Below, one piece after another: positions 1 to 7,687 of a stretch of DNA of 37,024 bases; position 1 is the first letter of the stretch; each line of letters opens with the position of its first letter. Source of the DNA: Actinomycetes bacterium (GTDB taxonomy: Bacteria; Actinomycetota; Acidimicrobiia; Acidimicrobiales; RAAP-2); assembly GCA_021810205.1 (NCBI GenBank), contig JAJZJC010000029.1, positions 1 to 37,024 on the forward strand, written 5' to 3'. The notes beneath the pieces were generated by a model. That model ran no database searches. It saw nothing but the letters and a program-made list of their open reading frames with translations, and was not told the origin of the DNA. The position numbers were made by a program, and so were the translations under genes.

Positions 1-2259
1 GCCGCCGCCGGAGCCGCCACCGCCGGAGGTGCTGCCGGAGACCTGGGGGCCGACGAGGATCGAGGCCTCGCCCGATGGTGTGGTGGTGAAGGCCGTGCCG
101 TTCGTCTCGCTGCCCGTGGCCTCGACGGTGAAGTAGTACGTCTTCCCGTTGACCAGGCCGCTCACGGTGCAGCCGCCCGCACCCGGCACGGGACAGGCCT
201 TCGAGGGTGCGACGTATGTCTCGGCACCGGCGGCGGTGGCGACGAACACGTCATAGGAGGCAGCACCGCTCACCGCGGACCAGCCGAGGCTCACCGATCC
301 TGTCCCCGTGGTCGCGTGGAGACCGGCGGGCGCAGGCACCGTCGCGACCGTCAACGCCGATGACGCAGACGTGGACAAGACCCCCGTGTGGAGGGTCTTC
401 ACGCTGAAGTAGTACGTCGTGCCGGCACCGAGACCCGTCACGTTGCACGCGGCCGTCGTCACCCCGGTGCACCCCGCAACAGGCGTCGCGACTGCCCCGC
501 CTCCGGACGTCGCGCCTGCGACGACGTCGTATCCTGAGGCTGTCGCGACCGCTGTCCAGCGCAGTCGGACCGAGGTGCTGCGTGCCGTCGCCACCACACC
601 GGTGGGTGCAGGCAGCGCCGTGTTCGCGATGACGGGGGCCGAGGGGCTCGACGGCGGGCTCGTGCCGAGCGAGTTCGTGGCGGTGACGGTGAACCCGTAC
701 GAGGTCCCGTTCGTGAGTCCGGTCACGGTGCAGGTGAGCGGGCCCGACGACCAGGCGCACTCGTGCCCGCTCGGTGTGCTCGTGACCGTGTAGGACGTGA
801 TCGGGGCGTCGCCCGGTGTCGGCGCCTGCCAGGAGACGGACGCCTGCGCGACGCCCGGCACCGCGGTCGGCCTGGCGGGCTGCAGGGGCGCGTCATAGGT
901 CGCACCTACCGCGGCGTTCCAGCTCCCCAGGCCGTCGCAGAGGTTGTAGCCGGTCACGCAGGCATGCCCGTTGGAGCCGGACGTCACGTCGTGGAAGGGC
1001 AACGTGTGGCCGTAGACGAGTGTCGCGGTGACGTGCAGCCCGGCCGCCGCCGCATGCCCCGCCCACAGCGGCGCCGACAGACTCGTGCCACCGACCTGCC
1101 ACCACCCCGTGGTCCCTGTCGGCTGGGATGCGTACACGGCGACCCCGGTCGCAGGTGTCGCGTCGGCGGCGACGTCGGGGGTCGCGCGCTTGCCTGCGCA
1201 TGTGGCACCTGACTGGTCGTAGGTGGGGAAGCTCGCCTGGGCCGCGGCCGCCGGCTCGTACTGGCTGCAGCCGCCGCCACCTGTCTTCCAGGCGGACTCG
1301 GCCTTGAAGGCACCGCTGGACAGTGTCACTGTGAGCTTCGTGCCGCCGACCGCGATCACGTCGGGGGAGGCGGACGGGTAGACCACCTCGGACGCCGTGT
1401 CACCTGCGGACGCGAAGAAGCTCACTGTCGCCGCGTGCGACGAGAAGACGCCGACGGAGGGGTCTGTGGCTGTCTCAGGGCCGCCCCAGCTCATCGACAC
1501 GTACGGCGCATTGCTCGCGGCGTATGTCGCGGCAGACAGCATTGTGGACATTGTCGTGGTGTCGGCTTCCACAAGCAGCACGTGGGCCTTGGGAGCCATC
1601 GCGTGCACCCACTCGATGTCGAGGCTCGTCTCCATCGTCCAGCCCGATGTGGCAGTGCTCACCGCGCCGGTACCGGCCATGACATGCTGGACGAGGCAGC
1701 CGCTCGAGACCGTGCAGGAGGGGAGACCGAACTGCGACGAGAACGTCGCGAGGTCCGCTGTGGCTGTCGGGTCCTCGTAGGCGTCGACGACCGCGACGGT
1801 CGTTCCTGTCCCTGTGCTCGGGTCGCTCTTGGCGAAGCCGTACGCGGTGGCGATGTCGCGGGGACTGAGGACGGTGGACCCCAATGTCGCGAGCGGTGCC
1901 ACGGACACCGGGCGGAGCCCATCCTGGCGGGCCACGTCTCCAGAGATGGCTGCGCTGCGCCCGTGCACCTCGAGCATGCAGCTGAAGTGGTGGGGCGTCG
2001 GCGCCGGGCACACCGACACCGTGACGACTGTGGCGGCGCTGGCCCCACTGGCCGCGCCCGCCGCCGGCGCGTCGGGCAGCGCCAGCGCCGGCAGTCCACC
2101 CAGCGCGAGTCCACCCAGCGCGAGTCCACCCAGCGCGCTGACGATCGCCAGGAGCAAGAAAGAGCCGAGGCGCGCGCCGGCACCGCGGGCCTGGACGCTC
2201 TGCGCGTGGCCCTCCACACGTGCCGGGTCGGACCCCTGACGGTCCCCGGTGCCAGCCAT
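1..2259 (-). CDS. secreted sedolisin (S53) peptidase with C-terminal fibronectin III repeats, 3'-truncated by window edge
   Basis: The 753 codons read here run off the window at position 1. An N-terminal hydrophobic stretch (about residues 31-61) looks like a signal peptide. The catalytic residues of the sedolisin family are visible: Glu210 and Asp214 in METSLDIEW, the oxyanion Asp287 in ASAGDTAS, and nucleophile Ser393 in GGTSLSAP. A calcium-site-like end (DVTSGSNG...GLGSWN) closes the domain near residue 445. Three fibronectin III-like modules follow (about 458-545, 546-640, 640-745; repeated TVxGLxxGTxYxFxV pattern), then a Gly/Ser linker at the window edge. Sedolisins usually carry a propeptide of nearly 200 residues; here only about 50 residues lie between signal and catalytic core. 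ATG at 2259 is preceded by GGGGAG. The likely role is extracellular protein degradation at acid pH, inferred from the family. Confidence 0.88.
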   Translation of the reverse strand, partial: MAGTGDRQGSDPARVEGHAQSVQARGAGARLGSFLLLAIVSALGGLALGGLALGGLPALALPDAPAAGAASGASAATVVTVSVCPAPTPHHFSCMLEVHGRSAAISGDVARQDGLRPVSVAPLATLGSTVLSPRDIATAYGFAKSDPSTGTGTTVAVVDAYEDPTATADLATFSSQFGLPSCTVSSGCLVQHVMAGTGAVSTATSGWTMETSLDIEWVHAMAPKAHVLLVEADTTTMSTMLSAATYAASNAPYVSMSWGGPETATDPSVGVFSSHAATVSFFASAGDTASEVVYPSASPDVIAVGGTKLTVTLSSGAFKAESAWKTGGGGCSQYEPAAAAQASFPTYDQSGATCAGKRATPDVAADATPATGVAVYASQPTGTTGWWQVGGTSLSAPLWAGHAAAAGLHVTATLVYGHTLPFHDVTSGSNGHACVTGYNLCDGLGSWNAAVGATYDAPLQPARPTAVPGVAQASVSWQAPTPGDAPITSYTVTSTPSGHECAWSSGPLTCTVTGLTNGTSYGFTVTATNSLGTSPPSSPSAPVIANTALPAPTGVVATARSTSVRLRWTAVATASGYDVVAGATSGGGAVATPVAGCTGVTTAACNVTGLGAGTTYYFSVKTLHTGVLSTSASSALTVATVPAPAGLHATTGTGSVSLGWSAVSGAASYDVFVATAAGAETYVAPSKACPVPGAGGCTVSGLVNGKTYYFTVEATGSETNGTAFTTTPSGEASILVGPQVSGSTSGGGGSGGG
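2093..2137. repeat. 15-bp tandem repeat, three copies, in signal peptide of S53 peptidase
   Basis: The unit AGTCCACCCAGCGCG occurs three times head to tail. On the minus strand it codes for the repeated LALGG of the hydrophobic signal region, so copy-number change would lengthen the signal peptide in frame. Confidence 0.85.
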
Positions 2260-2338
2260 CCCTCGTCGCTCCCCGCAGCCGATGCGGCACCTCCCCACGG
2301 GCTCCGCTTGCGCTCAACCCGGCTGCAATGACTTCACC

Positions 2339-2367
2339 ACTACACCAGGCGAGCCAGGCCCTGTCAA
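2339..2367 (-). promoter_or_regulatory. sigma70-type promoter for S53 peptidase
   Basis: On the minus strand a perfect TTGACA (2367-2362) is followed after 17 bp by TGTAGT (2344-2339). The predicted transcription start near 2332 gives a leader of about 70 nt before the ATG at 2259. This is the best consensus promoter seen in the window. Confidence 0.55.
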
Positions 2368-2460
2368 CGAATTTCGCGCCGAGCTCGTACCCGAGGCGAG
2401 CGTGGTCGCGATGGCACGACGGGTGGCACGGCGCGAGGTCGTCGGGATCTCCCCGTCGCC

Positions 2461-2508
2461 GGTGAGCGTCGCCGGTGAGCGTCGCCGGTGAGCGTCGCCG
2501 GCGAGCGT
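2461..2508. repeat. 13-bp tandem repeat, about 3.5 copies
   Basis: The unit GGTGAGCGTCGCC occurs three times exactly (2461-2499) and continues with a degenerate copy. It lies between divergent genes. Each unit carries a GTG that could be mistaken for a start codon of the downstream gene. Confidence 0.85.
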
Positions 2509-2658
2509 TCTCGGCGCAGTTCTCGTCTCGTCGACGTCGACTCCGATCTGCCGGTACCCTTTGGCGCCAGTGCGCACATCTCGTCCGAGCGATGGCCGGT
2601 GGCAGCTCTCCGGTCAGCGCCGCGGGGTAAGCGAGCAGCTCTACGAGACGAGCAGTCG

Positions 2659-4134
2659 GTGACCGACACGAGCGAGCGGGAGCCCCCTGCACCTGCGACT
2701 CGCGCGCTCGTCACCCCACCGGTCCCGACGGCGATCGACGCCGCCCCGTTCGACGATGCCCGCACGGCTGCGCTCCGGTCGAGGGCGATCGAAGTGCTCG
2801 CCGCCAACACTCGCGACGGGTACGTCGCCCCCGCGAAGGGTCTCTACATCCACCAGCACCTGTGGGACACGTGCTTTGTCGCGATCGGCCAGCGGCACTA
2901 CGACATCGAGGCCGCCATGAGGGGGCTCCGACGGCTCGTCGGCGCGCAGTGGAAGAACGGGATGGTGCCCCACATCCGCTTCGAGGCTGGCTGGCGGCAC
3001 TGGTGGGACCGGCACGTGTGGCGGAGCCGGGTGAACCCGGCCGCGCCGCGATCGCCGGCCACGGGTGGCATCAGCCAGCCGCCCATGCTCGCCGAAGCCG
3101 TCGTGCGCGTTGGCGAGGTGCTGGGGCGTGCAGAACGGCGGCGATGGTACGAGAGCATGTACCGGCCACTGGTCGAGTACCACCTGTGGCTCCACTTCGA
3201 CCGGGTGCTCGACGGCGACCGGCTCGCGGTCCAGATCCACCCGTGGGAGACGGGGCTCGACAACAGTCCACCGCTGCTCGAGCTCCTCGAACGCGCACGC
3301 ACCCCATTGTGGCTCGATCTCTTGGCGCGCTCGGGCGCGGACCGGCTTGCCACCAAACTTCGTTGGGACACCAAGTACGTCCCTGCCGACCAACGGAGCT
3401 CGACGCTCGAAGCACTCCGGCTCTACTGGGCCCTGGCCCGGATCCGGCGCCTGCGCTACGACACCGACGCCGCGCTTCGCCGCGGCCCCTTCGCCGTCCA
3501 GGACCTCACGGTCAACAGCATCCTGGTGCGCGCCAACGCTCGCCTGCGCGAGCTGGCCAGCGAGATCCGTGCGCCGCTGCCCGCGCACCTCCTCGCGGCC
3601 ATGTCCGCCCACGAGCGTGCGATGGGGGACCTGTGGGACGACGTCGACGGGCAGTACTACTCGCGTGACGCGAGATCCGGCGAGCTCGTCAAGGCGCCGT
3701 CGGTCGCGACGCTCATGCCGCTGTACGCGGGGTGCGTCGACCGAACGCATGCAACCGCGCTGGTACAGCTCCTGTCGAACCCCGGTGCCTTCGGCACGCC
3801 GTACCCGGTCCCGAGCGTGCCACCGGGCTCCCGGTGGTTCCAGCCCTGCCGTTACTGGCAAGGGCCCACGTGGATCAACGTGAACTGGCTCTTGATCGAC
3901 GGGATGCGGCGCTACGGCTTCGACGACGCGGCCGAGGCGCTCCGGCGACGGACGCTCGACGTCGTGACACGACACGGTTTCTTCGAGTACTACGACCCGA
4001 TCTCCGGCACCCCCGCGGGTGCCAAGGGGTTCTCGTGGACCGCCGCGCTGGTGATCGACCTCCTGGCGACCGAAGCCCGGGGCACGGCCCCGGGGTCTGC
4101 GGCACTGCGCGACCGACCCGCTGTCGCTCCCTGA
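2659..4134 (+). CDS. GH63-type alpha-glycosidase (glucosylglycerate/mannosylglycerate hydrolase-like)
   Basis: This is an intracellular (alpha/alpha)6-barrel glycosidase of about 491 residues; no signal peptide is seen. Family features include the WDTCF segment, WETGLDNSP (which in GH63 holds the general-acid Asp), the aromatic-rich WQGPTWINVNW stretch, and HGFFEYYDP near the C-terminus, where the catalytic base Glu sits. Characterised relatives release glucose or mannose from glucosyl- or mannosylglycerate, compatible solutes that are turned over when stress or nitrogen limitation ends; substrate here is inferred only. The frame is open back to 2488, but I prefer the GTG at 2659 because the upstream part is repeat-derived; neither start has a good ribosome site. 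No biosynthesis gene for such solutes is seen nearby. Confidence 0.8.
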   Translation: MTDTSEREPPAPATRALVTPPVPTAIDAAPFDDARTAALRSRAIEVLAANTRDGYVAPAKGLYIHQHLWDTCFVAIGQRHYDIEAAMRGLRRLVGAQWKNGMVPHIRFEAGWRHWWDRHVWRSRVNPAAPRSPATGGISQPPMLAEAVVRVGEVLGRAERRRWYESMYRPLVEYHLWLHFDRVLDGDRLAVQIHPWETGLDNSPPLLELLERARTPLWLDLLARSGADRLATKLRWDTKYVPADQRSSTLEALRLYWALARIRRLRYDTDAALRRGPFAVQDLTVNSILVRANARLRELASEIRAPLPAHLLAAMSAHERAMGDLWDDVDGQYYSRDARSGELVKAPSVATLMPLYAGCVDRTHATALVQLLSNPGAFGTPYPVPSVPPGSRWFQPCRYWQGPTWINVNWLLIDGMRRYGFDDAAEALRRRTLDVVTRHGFFEYYDPISGTPAGAKGFSWTAALVIDLLATEARGTAPGSAALRDRPAVAP

Positions 4135-4306
4135 CGGTGGCGCCGGCACAGACCGCGCACTGGCGGCATGGAACATGGCACGCGTCGCCCGGAGCGATCG
4201 CCGTGGCACGCCAGCCGGTCTCGATCTGCGCAAGCCCGCCGGCGATGCGCCCTAACGTGGATGAGAGCCGCCCCGATCCGGGCGAGAGCGACAAGGAGGT
4301 ACCAAA

Positions 4307-5185
4307 GTGGCGCGCTTCGTCATATCGACGCACGGTCGCCTGCAGGACTGGATCGCGGATGAAAAGGGCTATTTCGCCGACGAGGGTCTCGACTACGAGC
4401 TCGACGTGCGCGTCCTCGAGAACGCCGAGCAGAGCATCGAAGCTCCAGGCCGCTCGGAGATCCGGATCGGCGCCTACGAGCTCTACCGCTCCGGTGGCGG
4501 CGGCAAGAAGGACATGAGCTGCGCGTGCCACTGGGCGGTGAACCAGGCAGCAGCAGACGCCGCGGGCAAGATGTGGGGCGGCGCCTACGCCGTCCTGCCG
4601 AGCGGCATCTACGTCCAGGCGGACTCGGAGATACGGCACCCAAGCGATCTCGCCGGCGTGGAGATCGCCGTCGGCTACCACTCTGGGAGCCACTTCTCGA
4701 CGATCCAGGCGCTCGAGCCGTTCCTCGCGCCCGATGACATCCGCCTGCGGTTCGGCGGCATGCCCTACGACCGTGTCGACGCCCTCCTCGACGGGTCGGT
4801 CGCCGCTGCGGCGATCTGGAGTGCCCCGACGTACCTGGTGGAGCAGCTCGGCTGCCGAAAGGTGCTCGACACCACGTTCATGGCCGGCTTCATGTTCGGC
4901 CCATCGATCGACGCCGTCGACGTGCGGGGGTACTTCCGGGCGCTGCGGCGGGCACAGGCCGAGCTCGACTTGGAACCCGAAGCCTACAAGCACTACTACA
5001 GGGCGGAGATCCCCGACCGCTACCGGGAACGGGTCGACGTCCGTTGCTTCGGGACTGGCGAACGCATCGTCTTCCTCCCCTATACGGCCGACGCGTACGA
5101 GCGGTCTCAGCGCTGGATGCGCGAACGGGGGCTGTTCGAGACGGCAAGCGACCTGCCCGAGTACGCCTCGGTCGTCGAGACCTGA
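4307..5185 (+). CDS. NMT1/THI5-like substrate-binding-fold protein, cytoplasmic, with CACH motif
   Basis: The 292-residue protein has the pattern of the NMT1/THI5 and ABC-transporter binding-protein fold: a start reading FVISTHGRLQDW with an early GYFADEGLDYE, then HPSDLAGVEIAV, and a hinge region IWSAPTYLVEQLG. It has no signal peptide or lipobox, and no permease or ATPase gene is adjacent, so it is probably not an importer component. Cys72-Ala-Cys74-His75 sits inside the fold. Yeast-type THI5, which makes the thiamine pyrimidine from its own histidine and PLP, depends on a Cys-rich CCCFC motif, so a metal-dependent or self-sacrificing chemistry is a speculative alternative to ligand binding. 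The GTG start has a strong AAGGAGGT six bases upstream, and TAACGT at 4253-4258 is a possible -10. Function is not known. Confidence 0.75.
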   Translation: MARFVISTHGRLQDWIADEKGYFADEGLDYELDVRVLENAEQSIEAPGRSEIRIGAYELYRSGGGGKKDMSCACHWAVNQAAADAAGKMWGGAYAVLPSGIYVQADSEIRHPSDLAGVEIAVGYHSGSHFSTIQALEPFLAPDDIRLRFGGMPYDRVDALLDGSVAAAAIWSAPTYLVEQLGCRKVLDTTFMAGFMFGPSIDAVDVRGYFRALRRAQAELDLEPEAYKHYYRAEIPDRYRERVDVRCFGTGERIVFLPYTADAYERSQRWMRERGLFETASDLPEYASVVET

Positions 5186-5202
5186 CGCACCAGGTCAGGT
5201 CT
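5178..5202. terminator. bidirectional terminator hairpin between convergent genes
   Basis: Perfect 9-bp arms AGACCTGAC (5178-5186) and GTCAGGTCT (5194-5202) flank a 7-nt loop. The hairpin covers the stop codons of both convergent genes (5183-5185 plus strand, 5195-5197 minus strand). There is no long U tract, as is usual in high-GC actinobacteria. Confidence 0.6.
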
Positions 5203-6178
5203 TGCCCGTCACCGCGGTGTCGGCGGGTCGAGCTGACGTGGCACGCACGAGATACCAGGTCCCGCCGAACGACTCGATCCCCTCGCCTTCATCCTGCTTC
5301 GGCGCGCTGTCGCCGGCGTAGGTGTAGAGGCGGTAGCCATTGAAGGTGACCTGCTGCCTGCCGTCTCTGGGGACGAGCCCGAGGGCGCCGTGGACCCCGG
5401 GGCCAGCATGGAGCCGCCGCACCGAGGACGCGACCAGAAGCGGCGGCCAGATGGAAAGGCAGCCGCCGCGGCACACCGCTTGCGCACCGTCTCGCGCCCG
5501 CAGGAGGTAGAGCGTGCGCCCGCGCCGGGTCGCGAGCACATTTCCGTAGCCAGCCACATGCACGGCGCTGACGACATCACGGTTCGCTGCTGTAGCGATC
5601 CCACCGACCGGCGATGCCTGCCAGAGCGTGATGGAAAAGGCGACCAACGCGGTGAGCGCGACCGGCGACACCGCCTTGCCAAACGTCCTGAGCGCCGCTG
5701 TCCCGGCCTCGATGACCCTGCGCCGAGGCCCCCTGGAGGGCGCAGCGCGTCTGGTCGCCGCCGTGGCCAGGAGCCAGAACGCGCCGATGTCCATCAGTCC
5801 CGATGCGATGCCCGGCGCCGTCACGACTTCGTGAAACCCGAAGAGCCCTACACCGAGGCTGAGCAGGTAGCCCCCGAGCGTGGCCAGCGAGAACAGGGCG
5901 CCTCCGAGCGTCGCGAGGCGTAGCGGGGTCGCCAGGACGACGAGCCCGATGCTGCACGCGACGGACGCCTGGAACAAGAACAGGAGGCCGATCGTCGGTA
6001 CTTGCCCGTACCCGCCGACGAGGTACAGCGCGAGATGCTCGGCTCCCGTCGCGACGAGGAGAACCGCCCCCAAGAGCCGTACCAGTGCGCCCCGGCGCTG
6101 GCGCGCCACCGCCGCGCGCGGCCCAGTGCGCCCTCCATGCCCCGACCCCAGTCGGCGCGACCCCGGACGCCCGGACAT
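5195..6178 (-). CDS. five-TM membrane protein with C-terminal 'secreted repeat' (PF03640-like) domain
   Basis: After a basic N-terminus, about five hydrophobic helices are visible (starting LVRLLGAVLLVATG, IGLLFLFQASVACS, LATLGGALFSLATL, SGLMDIGAFWLL and VALTALVAFSITLW). The last ~115 residues match the pattern of the short extracytoplasmic repeat usually found in small lipoproteins (PF03640): GRTLYLL, a Cys-x3-Cys pair in CRGGCLSIWPP, and NGYRLYTYAGD ending in GGTWYLV. The family's role is not established. A fusion to a multi-helix membrane anchor is unusual, since typical members have a lipobox. The gene lies downstream of the aminotransferase on the same strand, separated by a 20-bp repeat array. 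Confidence 0.75.
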   Translation of the reverse strand: MSGRPGSRRLGSGHGGRTGPRAAVARQRRGALVRLLGAVLLVATGAEHLALYLVGGYGQVPTIGLLFLFQASVACSIGLVVLATPLRLATLGGALFSLATLGGYLLSLGVGLFGFHEVVTAPGIASGLMDIGAFWLLATAATRRAAPSRGPRRRVIEAGTAALRTFGKAVSPVALTALVAFSITLWQASPVGGIATAANRDVVSAVHVAGYGNVLATRRGRTLYLLRARDGAQAVCRGGCLSIWPPLLVASSVRRLHAGPGVHGALGLVPRDGRQQVTFNGYRLYTYAGDSAPKQDEGEGIESFGGTWYLVRATSARPADTAVTGKT

Positions 6179-6210
6179 GGCACCGTACTACTCCGTCCTC
6201 CTCCATCACG

Positions 6211-6300
6211 GAGCGCGGCGGGGCGTCACGGAGCGCGGCGGGGCGTCACCGAGCGCGGCCGGGCGTCACCGAGCGCGGCCGGGCGTCACCGAGCGCGGCG
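6211..6300. repeat. 20-bp tandem repeat, 4.5 copies
   Basis: The unit GAGCGCGGCGGGGCGTCACG repeats at 6211, 6231, 6251 and 6271, with a partial fifth copy at 6291; units differ at one or two bases. The stop codon of the upstream minus-strand aminotransferase (6288-6286, TGA) lies inside the array, so every full unit carries the same potential stop. Confidence 0.9.
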
Positions 6301-7524
6301 GGGGGGGCGGCCTCGAGAATCGCCCGTGGCGGCGCCCATCCGCTCCACGGCCTCGGTGAGCAGCGATGCGGACGTCGCGAAATTCAGACGGGCGCAGCGC
6401 TCGCCCCCCGAGCCGAACGCGGGCCCCGAGCTCAACAGCACGCGCGCGTGCTCGAGGAACCAGGCGGCCACGCCGGTTCGGGCGCTTGCATCGCCACGCA
6501 CCAATTCGGTCGGCGTGCCCGGCGTCGACGTGACACGGGCCAGCTCGGAGAAGTCGAGCCACGCGAGATAGGTCGCCGCACCAGGGGTCCAGCGCACCGA
6601 CGGCAAGCTGGCTGCCAATAGCTCGCCGAGGAGCGAGCGATTGCGGTCGAGGCCGTCGACCACCGCGTCCAACCACTCCTCGCCATGGCGCAAGGCGGCG
6701 GTGTGGGCCAGCACCGCGAGATGGCTCGCCCCGTGACCGACTTCTTCGGGCAGCCTGGTGAGGTCGCCGGCGGCGGCGGGTCCGGCAAAGGCGACCGCTG
6801 CCTTCAAGCCCGGGAGGTTCCAGCCCTTGGACGCCGAGACGAGCGCGAACCCGCGCTCGGCCCCGGCAACGGCGAGGTAGGGGGTGAAGGTGGCGCCGGG
6901 GAGCACCAGTGGCGCGTGGATCTCGTCGGCCACGACGCGCACGCCGGTTGCCTCGGCGGCGGCAGCCACCCCGGCAAGCTCGTCGGGCGAATGGACGGTC
7001 CCCGTCGGGTTGTGCGGGTTGCACAAGAGGAAGGCCGCGGCCCCGGCGGCGCCAGCCGCGTCGAACGCGTTGGCGAGGGCCGGCAGGTCCAGGCGCTGCG
7101 CCGCGTTCAGCGGCACCTCGACGACGCGGCGTCCGAGATGCGCTGCGAACGCGTAGAAGGGCGGGTACACCGGTGGCGTCACAACGACCGCGTCGCCGGG
7201 CGCCGTGACGAGCTTCAGGAGCTCCACCGCGCCGAGCATGACGTCGGGGACCAGGGCACTGCGCGCCGGGTCGAGGCCGCCGAACCCCCAGCGCGCTGTC
7301 GCGAACGCGGCGTATGCCTCGGCGTACTCGGGACCGAAGGCATAGCCGGTGTCTCCCCGCTCGAGCGCCTGGCGCAGTGCGTCGACGACAGGGCGCGCGG
7401 GCATCACGTCCATCTCTGCGACCCACAGGGGGAGGACCCCGGGATCCGCCGCCCGCCACTTGGCGCTGGTGCGCAACCGGAGCTGATCGAGCGAAAGATC
7501 GAACGGAGGGGCGTCGACGGGCAT
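6286..7524 (-). CDS. MalY/PatB-family aminotransferase (cystathionine beta-lyase type)
   Basis: A PLP fold-type I enzyme of 412 residues, the usual length. Visible family features are LPLWVAEMD near the start, GAVELLKLVTAPGDAVVVTPPVYPP split over the substrate channel, NPHNPTG, VADEIHAPL (Asp pairing with the PLP pyridine) and SASKGWN with the Schiff-base lysine. PatB/MalY enzymes cleave cystathionine or cysteine to homocysteine or pyruvate with ammonia; exact substrate is unknown. ATG at 7524 is chosen because TAGCGT (7538-7533) sits eight bases upstream, as expected of a leaderless transcript, and the longer frame upstream has no family similarity. The last few residues and the stop are contributed by the 20-bp repeat array. 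Confidence 0.87.
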   Translation of the reverse strand: MPVDAPPFDLSLDQLRLRTSAKWRAADPGVLPLWVAEMDVMPARPVVDALRQALERGDTGYAFGPEYAEAYAAFATARWGFGGLDPARSALVPDVMLGAVELLKLVTAPGDAVVVTPPVYPPFYAFAAHLGRRVVEVPLNAAQRLDLPALANAFDAAGAAGAAAFLLCNPHNPTGTVHSPDELAGVAAAAEATGVRVVADEIHAPLVLPGATFTPYLAVAGAERGFALVSASKGWNLPGLKAAVAFAGPAAAGDLTRLPEEVGHGASHLAVLAHTAALRHGEEWLDAVVDGLDRNRSLLGELLAASLPSVRWTPGAATYLAWLDFSELARVTSTPGTPTELVRGDASARTGVAAWFLEHARVLLSSGPAFGSGGERCARLNFATSASLLTEAVERMGAATGDSRGRPPRRAR

Positions 7525-7687
7525 GCCTGCGGACGCTACCCGGTCGCTCCCGAACGCTCGGGCGGCGTGCGCCCGGGCGGCGCACCGGCGGGGAGCACTG
7601 GATCGGGGGCCCCGGCGAGCCCGGGGACCATCGCCTCTGACATCGAGCGCGGCGCGGTGGGAAGGTGGTCGGGCGAAGGAGGTCTCC

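Larger units (their letters stand above)
2260..2658. other. divergent intergenic region
   Basis: About 400 bp separate the divergent peptidase and glycosidase genes. It holds the peptidase promoter (2339-2367) and a 13-bp tandem repeat (2461-2508). A TACCCT hexamer near 2556 could be a -10 element for the glycosidase. An open frame for the glycosidase extends back to a GTG at 2488, but that extension begins inside the tandem repeat and shows no family similarity. Confidence 0.5.

Noticed and set aside
267-340. LHATTGTG in the peptidase Fn3 region, resembling the HATTGAS motif
   Set aside because: It lies at a normal fibronectin III first-strand position (A-G-L-x-A-T-x-G), lacks the Gly-Ala-Ser core, and is unrelated to the ApbE operon.
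6211-6300. CRISPR-like array
   Set aside because: The 20-bp units are directly adjacent with no spacers, so this is a simple tandem repeat. The same holds for the other arrays.
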